Positions 43,646-56,037 of a DNA stretch of 64,000 bases are shown here, in pieces (position 1 is the first letter of the stretch; each line of letters begins with the position of its first letter). The stretch is taken from NCBI GenBank assembly GCA_043228905.1, contig JBHGNT010000020.1, forward strand, positions 4,650,001-4,714,000, given 5' to 3'. The stretch is from Azolla caroliniana (lineage: Eukaryota; Polypodiophyta). The position numbers and the translations under genes are program-made. The notes under the pieces were generated by a model. That model was not told the origin of the DNA. It made no database searches and was given only the letters and a program-made list of their open reading frames with translations.

Positions 43646-46242
43646 GTGGTCCGTAATGTTATTAGTAGATGTACTGTCATCTGATCCGGAAATGTTTTCT
43701 AGAGCATTGAGTTTTTTTCGGGTAGGGCAATCATCTACATGTTTTACTACTATATTGTTCTTCTTTGCAGATAAAGCTTGCACAGTTGTTGTTGCTGCTT
43801 GATGAGTCCTCTTTCGCAATATCGAAGGAGTACTAGGGAAACTCTTTGCTGCAGAACGAAGAAGAGCTTGAGGGCTAATCTCATTGGCCCGTGTATAAGT
43901 AAGTGGAGTAGAGCAACCTACTGGTGATGCAAGCTTTTGGGTATCAAAAGGGCTAGGTAGATTTGTCACAACTTCCACTTTTGTAGGAGATATGTCTGAT
44001 ACTCTCAAGGGGTCCGTTGAACCTTCTTTCTGGAAGAATTTCCTTGATAAAGGGGATCCAATATAAGTTGAAGATTGAGAAGCAACCTCTCTCTCAATGG
44101 ATGAATGTGACGGATGGCGAGAGAAGCATGATAATGGACTGCCATTCATAGCCTCATTTGATCCTTTTGGTTTTATGTGGTTATATACAGGTGCACCATC
44201 TAAACATCTATCTAACCCTCCTAGCTGATTTGAGGGCTGAATTTTACCTTCTTCCCTAGCAGGGAAAAAAGCTTTAGTCTCTCCTGATATGACATTCATT
44301 CTTCCATTCCTTTCTCTTGAAAACTCGGGTGACTCTTTGTTAGCTTCTAAATCTCTGTTCCCCCTCTCCGTCTGTGAGGCTAGATCTGAGTGTGATGAGG
44401 CAGATATATCCTTTGACTGAGCTTTTCCAAAGAGTAATGGCATCACTCCATCACCAAATGATGAAATCACCTTTGATTGGGATCCACATAACATCATTGG
44501 ATCCAGCTTTTTTTTCAAAGAACTGTTCCAATGGTTCTTGATAGCATTGTCTGTCCTAAAAAAACCAAAACCTTGCCAAAGATGAATCACTTTAAGATGG
44601 ATTGCAAAGAAATAGGAGGTTTGATACGGTACTATACCTTCCAGGCAGACACTTTGCAATCTCTGCCCATTTATTCCCATGGATCCTGTGAGCTTCAATC
44701 AGAGACGACTCCTCCTCTGGAGTCCATGCATCTTTTTTTATATTCGGATCCAGGTGATTATGCCATCTGTAAATAATCAAAAGAAACTGTTGACTGATGG
44801 TAATGTATATGTGAATAACAGGGAGATGATACCCCTCTCATGTATAGTTATAATTTATCTTGCTTTGCTTACTATGCTAAAAGTCTTCCTAGCATAGGAC
44901 ATGTCTATTCAAAGGACAATACAGACCTTTCCCGGCATTGTTTCCCAATTCGACCAGGTAAAGACCGAGCAATGACAGACCATTTCTTAGGCCCATGTTT
45001 GCTAACAAGTTCAGTTATTTTTTCGTCTTCCTGAATTAAGGAAAAATCATAGTCAAACACAAATTATGAGCTCACATAATTGCAACAAGATGAGTTTTTG
45101 GTGCTAACAGAAACAGGAATGCGAGAAGGCCAGATATAATGCTACTTTTTTTCTTTTGGCAGTTCATGACAAAAAAGGGCAGATCATAATTATCATATAA
45201 TAATATACACATATACAGGTGCATATATACATATATCTGTCTGTGCATGTAAGCGTTAGTATGTATGTATGTATGTAATCTTCTGGGGCAAATATTCTAG
45301 CAAAAACAATTAGATGACTTTTCTTAGTTCCACTGTTTTGGAACATAAATGATAATGAATGCTAACCTCCTTAGTCCATGGTCCTTTAACAAGATTTGGA
45401 TTGAGGACCTTCTGCCAGCGATGCAAGCATTGAACATCAGATCGATCCTTGAGCAATTCAGCTGCATTACAGAGGAAAATGTATAAGGTAAAATGCATAG
45501 CATATAACCAAAGGGTGGTGTCCTTTACCTATCCTTTTCCAGTTTTTTCCTTTGTAACATTGAACTGCTCTTCTGAGTATTTCATCCTGGCACAATGCAC
45601 ATGCAAAAATGTTATGTTCATTTGCACAAAATAAGATTTAATCTTAGGTGAGATGCATTCTCACCTCTTCTGGAGTCCATCCTCCCTTTGAAGATCTCCT
45701 TGTGGGACCACCTGAGCGCCTGAGAATGTGGATTATAGGCAATTAGCTGAAACTACAATGACTGAAACATGGATTACAGGCAATTGGCCGAAACTACAAC
45801 CATGATGAAAAAGGACTCTCCCTCAAAACAGAGAAAAAAAGAAGGTTTTTGATTCGAAAACAACGCAATTTTGGAGATATCTATGCGTTTGCTCGAATGC
45901 TTAAAAGTTTATTTTAAAATGTTCAAATTACATTAAACTTGGGGTCTTTTATCAAATTACATGCATATGCATGCGTACATCATACATGTGCACAAATATG
46001 CACATATACACATAACACATACATCTTCACACATATGCATAATACATACATGCATACACACATACATATACACATTCGGAACCCTAATAAATTATGCGTG
46101 CGTGCGTGTGTGTGTGTGTTTGTGCATACCCTTGAGTCGAAGAAGGAATATCTCCACCTTCAGACATGGATGATGTGGAGAGGGCCTGCTTGCTCTCCTC
46201 CGAATCTACACCTTTCTGTATCTCCATCATGTTTTCAGCCAT
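43610..46242 (-). CDS. MYB3R: R1R2R3-MYB (MYB3R-type) transcription factor, seven exons
   Basis: Exons (minus): 46242-46130, 45719-45665, 45586-45529, 45461-45367, 45030-44927, 44766-44638, 44555-43610. All introns are GT-AG, phases agree, and the joined frame is exactly 1,500 nt (499 residues). R1 (about 50-101) has Trp 52, 72, 91; R2 (102-153) Trp 104, 124, 143; R3 (154-204) Trp 155, 174, 193. AKSFPSTPSILRKR at about 421-434 is the C-terminal block typical of plant MYB3R proteins. These nuclear factors bind MSA elements (AACGG core) and control G2/M genes such as cyclin B; activator or repressor type cannot be told. The start MAENMMEIQK fits the spacing, but the frame is open upstream to 46410. 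The C-terminus is shorter than in many MYB3R proteins, and its last codons lie in a repeat. No defect seen. Introns hold TG/CA and TATG microsatellites. Confidence 0.9.
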
Positions 46243-47107
46243 TCCTTCGTCACTCTGGATTTGAAAATCTTTCCTTTTCTGACTATTCGAAATCTTCAAG
46301 AAAGAGACGTTATATTTTTTGAGGAGGAGAAAGAAACAGTTAAAAAATCCTTTGATTGTCAATATCAATGGGAGATATTCGGCAAAATCAATATATGTGT
46401 GCGTATCCACAAAAATAACCCACGATTTTCTGAAGTTTTAAAACGCGACAAATCAGACCGGCAAATACATATATGTGTGTGTATAAATAGGATACATACT
46501 AATACTACTACTACGTATTCAATTTGTTTGAGAGATTGTCAGTTTTTTCAGAAAACCCTAATTTTCTCATTTCTAATACATGATGTATGGTCCTGATCCA
46601 AGAGAGGGAGGAGAGATCGAAGGAGAAGAAAAATGAATATTAGAATATCAGTGAAGCAGAATTAGTGGTAGAAATAGAAGTCGAATCAGAGAAGCAGAAT
46701 TAATTGATGTGGAAAATGAAGGTTTGGCAGTGCAGAGAGACGAGAGAGAGAGAGAGAGATGGAAATTTAGGGCTTGAGAGGATGTCGACGGCGGACAGGA
46801 AACGGACAAAAACAGAGAGAGAGAGAGAGAGAGAATCGAAACAAAAGCAAATGGCGAGAAGAAGAAGAAGAAGAAGAAGCAGAAGAAGAAGAAGAGATGG
46901 ATGGATGGATGGATGCCCCGCCCGCCCTACCTACCTACCGTTAATTAAACAGTCATTTTTTCCCAACTCTGTGCGAGTGTGTCGTCTCGTCTCTGTTTTT
47001 TTGGCTTAGGTCAAATTCATTGACAAAAAAAATATCAAACAACTCTCCCCCTCCCATATTGGTGGATTGCATCGGAGCCATTTACATACATACATACCAT
47101 ACATATT
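46243..47107 (-). promoter_or_regulatory. MYB3R 5' UTR and promoter region
   Basis: Pyrimidine-rich on the minus strand, with CT tracts (46744-46762, 46816-46834), a CTT tract (46857-46895) and a 4-bp CATC repeat (46896-46913). This is typical of plant leaders. No single TATA box or start site can be chosen. The flanking gypsy/copia DNA begins about 47108-47187. Confidence 0.5.
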
Positions 47108-47187
47108 TGTTCTCCAAAGCTAGGGTCAATCGGGGCCGGTCTTCGTCTAAGTAAGAAGAAAGGAAGGAAGCACTAACAACCGAATAT

Positions 47188-47684
<497 letters not shown>

Positions 47685-47803
47685 TGGTATCAGAGCACGA
47701 GGATTGAGACTCCTCTGTAGCCGACATAAAAGCTTGCGATAAAGACAGAGTTAAGTTATTGTCTTCAGAAAGGATAAGACAATAAGTAATACGGACAAGA
47801 GGA

Positions 47804-49148
47804 ATGGGAAGCTCACTACCGAATGAGAAGCTCGACGGGAGCAACTACGCATCTTGGTCGTACAAGATGCACCAATACCTGCTTGGTCATGGTTCTTGGA
47901 GTTATGTCGAAGGAGCTAACGATACAACACCCGAATTGACACGCGGAGACTTTTCAGTTTGGGAACAAGCGGCAAGCAGAGTTATTTACTGCTTCGTGTC
48001 CTGTTTGAGCGACTAGCTCTTGAGCTACATTCGGGATGCTAAAACGCCAAAGGACGTGTGGGCAAATCTCAAGAGGATTTTCGTTGCTAGCACAACGGCC
48101 AAGAAACTACAACTCAGGCAGGAGCTCAGCAATGTCTGATAGAAAGATCTGTCTATGGCCGATTACATAGCCTAAATCAAGGAGATCTGCGACTCTCTCG
48201 CCTCCGTCAACGTGAACGTCGAGGAGGACGAAATGGTGCAGGTGTGTCTTGGTGGGTTAGTGTCAAAGTTCAGAGCATTCCGAACGGAAGTCTACACAAG
48301 GGAGATTACGCCTTCGTTCTTCGAGCTTCAGTCGATGTTGCTCGTAGAGGAAAATCACGCGGGTGCATAGACGAGTATGCACACCGACAACAAGATGTTT
48401 ATTGTACACGGAGGAAGATAGGCCCCGTGGTCGTGGCGGACAAGGCGGATTGGCGCGCAATGGAGGAGGCCGAAAAGTGCAGAACGTGCGGCATAATCGA
48501 AATGCCAGAACCAATTCTGAACCCTTCGGATGCAAGGGGAGTCATAGCAGCGCCAGAAGCCAGCCAGAGAAGGCCGCTACGGAATGCTGGTATTGTGGCA
48601 AGAAAGGTCACAAGGAGAGCGAGTGCTAGAAGAAGAGAGCCGATTCGGACAAAGCTGAATCAAGCGGAAGAGACACAGGAAGGCGTCAGAAATCGCACTA
48701 TGTTGAAAGCTCCGAACGAGCTAGAAATGGATCGGGCCCAGCCTTCGTAATGAAGCACAAGGCCAATTCGATGGCCGTGAACACCTCAAAACTGAGCGAG
48801 GTGTGGTATGTTGATTTCGGAGCGTCAAATCATATGACGAGTCATGAGGAATGGTTCTCATACTTAGAGAAACCGGAAAAACAAGGAGTGGTCGAAACGG
48901 GAGACAACACTCCGTATACCATTGAACATGTCGGAGAAGTGGGAAACTTATGAACGTGTTGCACGTCCTGATAATAACCAAGAACCTAGTGTCAATCGGT
49001 CAAATCGTCGACCAGGGGATGCAAGTTCGATTCATGCACCTCGGGTGCTACATCGAAGAGGAAGGCCAAGTTATCGCACAAGGGCGTCGTGAAGGGAGGA
49101 TGTTCATCCTCGACATCAACCAAGCCGGAACCGCGCTGTTTGCGAAAG
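47804..49148 (+). pseudogene. Cop-6 gag and protease
   Basis: ATG 47804 (MGSSLPNEKLDGSNYASWSY), copia gag through AKTPKDVWANLKRIF and IKEICDSLASV, with stops near 48014, 48138 and 48172. The zinc knuckle CWYCGKKGHKESEC is at about 48588-48629 in a shifted frame. The protease reads WYVDFGASNHMTSHEEWFS (about 48806), with D-F-G at the active site as in Cop-1. It ends ALFAKGQ at the hAT-like insertion. Confidence 0.87.
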
Positions 49149-49156
49149 GACAGGAG

Positions 49157-49983
49157 CAAGGTTGTTAGGTACGTTAGGTACGGTATGGATGCCATACGTA
49201 TTTAACGTATTAATACCCGTATAGTACCTCCCAATTAAAAAATATGTTAAATACGTTTTCTTAATATGTTATGTACTTATAAAATACGTATTTTACGTAT
49301 AGTACGTTAAATACTTCTAGAATTTGAAAATTATTTACCTTTCTAAAAAATATCTATAATATTGTAAAAAACATCTATGTTTACACAATATAGTTCTACA
49401 TCCTAAAATGCATATAAGACATTTGAACATTTCACATCCTAAAATACTTGTAGTAATATGGATGTCGACATTCCCTTATTCTATAAATCAATGTAAGTTT
49501 GTATCACGATGTTCTACTTCAAATTGTAATTATTTACAATTATGCCTTCATAGATTTAGGAATCGTTTATGATTATCACACTCATGATAGGTTTCTCTTT
49601 TCTTCGTTTTCTTCTTCTTCTTCTTCTTCTATCTACTGTGATTATCACACTCAGGACAGGTTTATGTCTTCTTTTCTCTCTTCATCTTCTTCATCTTCTT
49701 CATCTTCATCATCTTCATCATCGTCTCTTCTATTCTTCTTTCTTTCTTCCTTTGGCTTCTTTTTCACTAAAATCTTTTTTTTCTTTTTCTTTTTGTTAGG
49801 GTTTTACTTACATTTTCTTTATAAATACGTGTTATACATGTTTTTTTATAAATACATTAAATACCGTATTGGACAAATGTACATGATATTTGACTAGACA
49901 ACATTGAGGTATAGTACGTACTATACAAATGATGAGGTACTATACATATTTTAACGTTAAATACGGGTACGTAAACAACCATG
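49157..49983 (+). mobile_element. hAT-like non-autonomous DNA element, copy 2
   Basis: CAAGGTTGTTAGG start, AACAACCATG end, perfect 8-bp TSD GACAGGAG (49149-49156, 49984-49991). Strongly similar to 21137-22043 across its length, including TACGTATTTAACGTATTAAT and the internal TTC/ATC-rich block (49600-49800). No transposase frame. Confidence 0.85.
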
Positions 49984-49991
49984 GACAGGAG

Positions 49992-51107
49992 GTCGAATCG
50001 GACACCGACCTGTGGCACAAGCAGTTCGGCCACGTTAACTTCCCACGGCTTCGTGAAATGCAGACAAAAAACATTGTTTTCGGCTTGCCGAAATTTCGGG
50101 GCCGTAATGGCCAAGTCTGCGAAGCCTACCAACTCAGGAAGCAGCACCGACTTCCATTCCCCAATGAGCGTAATCGTAGTCGAAATCCATAGGATTTGAT
50201 CCATTCGGATGTGCGGAGACTAGCACAGAACGTGAGTCTCGGTGGAAGTCGTTACTTCATAACCTTCATCGATGACTTCACTCGACATACCTGGGTGTGC
50301 TTGATCGCGAGAAAGAGCGAAGTCTTCACGTGGTTCCTGAAGGTGAAGATCCTTGCGGAAAGGGAAACTAGACGTAAGATTAAGTGCCTACGGTCTGATG
50401 GCGGGCAGGAGTACTTCTACGACCAGTTCACGAGTTATCTACAGAAGGAGGAAATTCAATACAAATTCTCGTGTAGATACACACCGCAGTAGAATGGTGT
50501 GGCCGAGCGGAAGAATCAGACGATCGAAGAAGCCGCCAATGCGATGCTTGAAGAGATGCATATGCCGAAGTTTTACTGGGCTGAAGCTGTAAGGACGGTT
50601 GTTTATTTGCAAAATCGGACTTCTGCTAATGGAGGAGTGTCACCACATGAGTTGTATTACGGCAAGAAGCCGAACTTGGCACACTTGAGGATTTTCGGTA
50701 GCATTACGTATGTGCATGTGCCGAGGGAGAAGAGGAGGAAGCTGGATGCCAAAGCCGAGAAGTGTATCATGGTCGGCTATTCACACGAATAGAAGGGGTA
50801 TAAGTGTTATAACCCCCAGACAAAGGAAGTTCGCGTAAGTTGAGATGTCATGTTCAGCAAGTCCGCTTCATGGTACTTGCCTTCACCTCCAATACCTCAT
50901 GATTCTATTCCGAATTCTGAAGAGGAGGTCAGCGAGGCTGAGATGCCTCTGCGTGATGAGGATATCAGAGCACTGATAGAGAGTCCGATCTCATTTCGAC
51001 TAAGTGGGCTAAATGAGGGGTTGGGCCGAGATGGCCAACCAAATGAAGAGTCGGCGAGTAGTGGAGACTCGGTCGTGTTGTCCCCACGTAAAGAACCGAG
51101 GAGATAG
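49992..51107 (+). pseudogene. Cop-6 integrase
   Basis: GAG-pre-integrase and HHCC finger (LWHKQFGHVNFPRL, CEAYQL with the last Cys changed to Tyr), then the core with Asp in LIHSDVRR (about 50205), Asp in LRSDGGQEY (about 50395) and Glu in NGVAERKNQ (about 50505). YYGKKPNLAHLRIFG follows. Stops near 50190, 50490, 50791 and 50841. An acidic linker (SEEEVSEAEMPLRDEDI) leads to the RT. Confidence 0.87.
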
Positions 51108-51299
51108 TTTACGCATAAAGAAAATGGGAAGAAGAAAATGTCAAAATACAATTTCAATAGTGTCGAGTCATATCAGAGCGAATCTGACTTCGGGCCAATC
51201 GAGAAGGAACCTCCAGAAAAGAGGTCAGAATCGACCGAAAAGGTCGTGAAATCGGGTAATCACAAATTATGCCGATCTACCCACCTAAAGAACCCCGTA

Positions 51300-52900
51300 T
51301 AGAGGTACAAGTACAATGAATACATGGCGCATCATTATGCGTACATGACGCGAGTGGCAGAAGTGCGTGAGCCGGAGAGCTACGCAGAAGTGGCGAAAGA
51401 CGCAAATTGGCATGTCGCGATGGAGGAAGAGATGCACGCTTTAACGGACAATGAGACTTGGGACCTGGTTGATGTACCGAAGGGTGTAAAGATGATCGGA
51501 TGTAGATGGGTGTATAAGGTGAAATACAACATTGACGGCTCTGTCGACCGATATAAGGCCCGTTTGGTTGCGAAAGGCTACACGTAGAAGCACTCCGTAG
51601 ATTACGACGAGACCTTTGCACCAGTCGCGAAGATGACTACTGTGCGAGTTCTACTAGCCGTAGCTGCGGTGAAGGGGTGGCATCTACATCAGATGGATGT
51701 AAAGAATGCGTTCCTACAAGGTGATCTTGAGGAACAGGTGTACATGGTACAACCCCCCGGATTTCTATTCGAATAGACACTTCGGCTGTTTGCCAATTGA
51801 AGAAGGCGTTATACGGACTTAAGCAAGCCCCGCGAGCTTGGAACGCGAAGATTACGCAACGGTTGCGTAGAATGGGGTTTACGACATCCAAGTCAGACTC
51901 TTCATTATTTGTTCGGCAAGGTAAACATGGACCGGTTAGCCTTTTACTTTATGTTGATGATTTAGTCATCGCTGATGCCGACCTAGAAGAAATCGACTGC
52001 GTCAAGTCTTAGCTTGCGGTATCATTCGAAATGAAGGATCTTGGAGACCTTCATTACTTCCTTGGGATCGAAGTGATCCGTTCCCTCGAAGGCATATTGA
52101 TCAGTCAGCGTCATTATGCGCTGAATATGCTCTTCAAATTTGGGATGGTAGATTGTAAGCCCATCTCGAACCCTCTGAATAGAAATGTAAAGCTTCGTCG
52201 AGGTTCAAGAAAGGCGTGTGACTCGACACAGTTTCGATAGATTGACAGAAGCCTCATCTACTTGACGATCACTCGGCCGGACCTTAGCTATCCGGTCGGA
52301 ATGCTCAGTCAATTTATGTCACAGCCCACAACCGAACACCTTCAGTGCACGCAAAGGATACTACGATATGTCAGCGGCATGAAAGACATGGCGTTGTTGT
52401 ATCGTGCAAGCGTAGCCTAACAGTTAGTCAGCTACACGGATGCTGATTGGGCCATAAATGCCGATGATCATAGATCCACATCCGGATACGCATTCTCATT
52501 GAGAAGTGCAACTATCGCATGGAGCAGCAAGAAGCAACCGATAGTAGCACTATCGAGCACAGAGGCCGAATATCGAGGGGCGACTGTCGCTACGTGCGAA
52601 GTTATTTGGCTCAAACGACTATTATGGGATTTGCACATAGAGGTGTCCGATCCAATGACAATCTATTATGACAACCTTGGCAACATCCACCTTGCGAAGA
52701 ATCATGTGTTCCACACTCGGACCAAGCACATTGAGGTGCATTATCATTTTGTCCACGGGCATGTCCTTTCTAGTGACGTCGAACTGGCATATGTTGCGAC
52801 GGGTCGGCAGATTGCTGACATCTTCACCAAGCCCCTTGGTCTTGACAAGTTACGACATTTCTTGGGTGAGTTGGGTTTGCGTCACCTCGACACGCCGAAC
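51300..52900 (+). pseudogene. Cop-6 reverse transcriptase and RNase H
   Basis: [17 protein letters not shown], a TAG at 51586, [18 protein letters not shown], a frame break near 51770, LYGLKQAPRAW, LLYVDDLVI (about 51945). RNase H: YTDADWAINADDHRSTSGY, LSSTEAEYRGATVATCEVIW (about 52545), DNLGNIHLAKN, ADIFTKPLGLDKL (about 52820). Domain order and residues are standard, with several stops. Confidence 0.88.
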
Positions 52901-53815
52901 TTGAGGGGGAGACAAGAACAGGAACAAGGGTGTGTAAGGAGCGGTAGTGACCGCTATGCCGAAACGGATGAAAAATTCGATTTCGGGACGGCTGAAGAAG
53001 TCGAAGAAGAAGGCAACAGGGTCCGTAATCGCAAGAAAGAGTTGAAGACAGCTGAACAAAGTACAACCAAGAAGGGCGTAAAGGCCAAGACCAAGATGTG
53101 GTAAGATGTTGTCAAGGGCCTAAAGACAGAAGACGAATTGGAGACAACCAATTCAGGCGAAAGTGGAATTGAATCGGAAGTGATCGATTTAATTGAAATG
53201 TTCGATTCGGATATTACGGATCGACTAAGGGCCAAGCGGAGGAAAGTACAAAGTACAACCAAGGAAAGTACAAAGTTGAAGACAGCTGAACAAAGTACAA
53301 CCAAGAAGGGCGTAAAGGCCAAGACCAAGATGTGGTAAGATGTTGTCAAGGGCCTAAAGACAGAAGACGAATTGGAGACAACCAATTCAGGCGAAAGTGG
53401 AATTGAGTCGGAAGTGATCGATTTAATTGAAATGTTCGATTCGGATATTACGGATCAACTAAGGGCCAAGCGGAGGAAAGTACAAAGTACAACCAAGGAA
53501 AGTACAAAGTTGAAGACAGCTGAACAAAGTACAACCAAGAAGGGCGTAAAGGCCAAGACCAAGATGTGGTAAGATGTTGTCAAGGGCCTAAAGACAGAAG
53601 ACGAATTGGAGACAACCAATTCAGGCGAAAGTGGAATTGAGTCGGAAGTGATCGATTTAATTGAAATGTTCGATTCGGATATTACGGATCGACTAAGGGC
53701 CAAGCGGAGGAAAGGGCGGCGAAAGAGGCGCCAACACCGCGATATCAAGGGAGCTGATAAGGGCCTCATGAGTAGACAAGCCGATCAGAAGGGTCAAAGC
53801 GTGCGGAATTGAATG
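52901..53815 (+). pseudogene. Cop-6 charged C-terminal tail with triplication
   Basis: After RNase H a Lys/Glu/Asp-rich tail contains KAKTKMW, a TAA, then DVVKGLKTEDELETTNSGES and DLIEMFDSDITDRLRAKRRK. A 234-bp (78-codon) unit starting at about 53041 repeats at 53275 and 53509 with few base differences, so the stop is repeated too. The end, RRKRRQHRDIKGADKGLMSR, resembles a nuclear-localisation-type basic tail and is also seen in Cop-2. Confidence 0.75.
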
Positions 53816-53910
53816 GGTCGAGGAGCGCGATTGAGGTGCGAAGCCAGGAGAGGCTAGAGCGAAGATCCGGAAAAGCAGATGGAACCTCAAGTTGAGCTTG
53901 AGGGGGGGAG

Positions 53911-54344
53911 TGTTGAGAGACAAACTCAACATTGGGTGCGTAAACGAATACGTAACCCAGTACGTAGATTGGGTGCGTAAAACCGTACACAAAATATGGC
54001 CGTGGCGGTGTTTAAACCGAGAGGCCGTTAGAACGTTATTCCTCGTAAGGAATAGTTTTGGGAGTTAGTGTAGAAGGCTCATTTATGAGCGGTCAAGTAT
54101 TGACAGTACTTGTGTCAGCCCGATAGTCAGGGTTTGTATAAACGGTGCTCACTGAGCACGAAATATGTATAGAGAGAACATACAGAGATTTATTTTTTAA
54201 TATAGTTACGGTTTCTACTCTCTCTCTCTCTCTCTCTCTCTCCTTCTCCTTCTTTGTGATTTCTGTGTTTTTACCAAACTATTGTACTTCCGAACCGTGT
54301 ACTCTGTGTTCTTACGCATACGCTTCCGCACACATTCTTTTACA
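53911..54344 (+). repeat. Cop-6 3' LTR
   Basis: TGTTGAGAGACAAACTC start, CATTCTTTTACA end. Carries the same stem-loop set near 54074-54140 as the 5' LTR; one arm of the second has a mismatch (CAAGTATT/AGTACTTG). Short CT tract at 54220-54242. Confidence 0.92.
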
Positions 54345-54720
54345 AATATTAAGGAAGGACGAGGGGAACATGCCAAGCATGGAAGCCTATATAAATAACC
54401 GAGTGCTTGTAGAATAGAAGGGAGAGAGAGAGAGAGAGAGAGATAGTATTTTTTGGAAGCTAGAACATGTTCAGCGGTAAGTGAGTGCCATACCGACAAT
54501 TGATTGGTACTTGTAACACATAGTGTTCTTAATATATCAATTATTCTTGTGGAGCAATCCAGTATATCGACGTGTGATCCAAGAGGATTGTTTGTGTAAT
54601 CGCACGTCTGCGCAAATCGTGAGTCTAAAATCGGTTGTGGCCGATTCCACAAAAAACATTTTCATTGTTTTGTTTTGTCAATGATAAAACAACCTACAAC
54701 TTCGAGTCTATATCGAGATA
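54345..54720 (+). repeat. Gyp-D LTR fragment
   Basis: Follows the Cop-6 TSD. TATATAAATA (54388-54397), a GA tract (54421-54442) and a leader to about 54680 look like LTR R/U5 upstream of a gag. The part upstream of the insertion site (about 47108-47187) is probably its U3. Confidence 0.45.
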
Positions 54721-54879
54721 ACGGTTTGTACTAGACACCCTAGGTCACTCTTGGAGTAAAGTCATCATCCCCAGAACTGGTCTAAGTGCGGGTTCGACAA
54801 AGTATTCGTAACCTAACTCTCCTTCGCACCACAACTCTTGACTTGATTACTCATGAGGAGTAATCGACCGTGTTCGCCT

Positions 54880-56037
54880 AGGAGGGAGCTAACACAATTT
54901 GACACACTTGGTTCAAGCTGTGAGTACACAACGAACACGCGAAGTAGAAAGACCCAGTCGCCGTAATGGCACATCCCAAGGGAATACGCACTCGGACATC
55001 GTCCCGACGTGCCGAACAAGAAGAGAGAGTGATCGACTCACCTCTCATAGAGCAAACTCTCCAGGAATCGGACACCCAGTCAACAACGCTGCCCGATCTA
55101 GTTTCGACCAGTATAGTAGCTGCAAGGTCAAACACCCCGACGAAGGTAACCCACTTCGGGGGGTGCTAGAGGATTCGGAATTCGACACCATGCCTTACCC
55201 ATACCCGAGATACAACAATGAACCCGACGCAGAGGCGCATGTCCGCTTTCCTCACCACGTGGCAAGCAAACCACGTGTCCCAATGATTGGCCACGGTTGA
55301 TGCGGAGACTTCGAAGATCGCGTAGTTCGGCTTGTCCCTCGAAGGACAATCATCAAATTGTAACTCCCAACACAACTTGGGGGGGTTCCCGTCATTCCAA
55401 GAGCTGCAAGATAGATTTATTCGGCTCTTCCATTAGTAGATCCCCAAGTGAGAACTATACGCCATGTCTTAGGAACCTTAGGAATTGGTACCTCAGTTCA
55501 TCATTTGATTTCAAAACTTACAAAGACAACTGGCTTGGCAAATTCCGGCCGACGAACTAAAAAAGACCTTTCTCACGGCTCTTCGGGAGCCCCTCCAAAC
55601 AATTTTGGTCTAACTTGACTTCTTGCAAAACTCAATCGAACTGGTCATTGATCACGTCCTAACCATGGATGGTGTTCAAACCAACAACACTCTCTCAATG
55701 GCCTCTTTACAACACACCTTGCTGAAAATGGAAGAGCTCCAATTTCGGTAGGCGGTCCAATGCACGACATGCTTAAATCTAGGCCATTAGATGGTGGAAT
55801 GCACACTATGATCGTACTGCCTAATCTGTCACTCCCACGATCAATGTGAATACAACATGTTGAATAGAGAAATAGCCCCGCTACGACACATTGAGCCATG
55901 TAATGATCGGGTGCGACTCCGCCAACCAGTTCACCTTCGGGAAGCCGAAAGACCCTGTTACAAATATGATTGTGACCAATATGCAACAGAGTATGCGCCT
56001 CGGTACTGTTAATCCTAGGTTGACTACCTACTAACAC
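54880..56037 (+). pseudogene. Ty3/gypsy gag, decayed (Gyp-D, related to Gyp-F)
   Basis: Matches the Gyp-F gag in order: PYPYPRYNNEPDAEAHVRF (55185), a decayed capsid part (55390-55700), TTLSMASLQHTLLKMEELQF, then one zinc knuckle CTTCLNLGH..VEC (about 55755) and a second, CLICHSHDQCEYNMLNR-like (about 55828). At least three frameshifts and several stops. It ends abruptly at 56037 against an LTR of opposite orientation. Confidence 0.7.
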
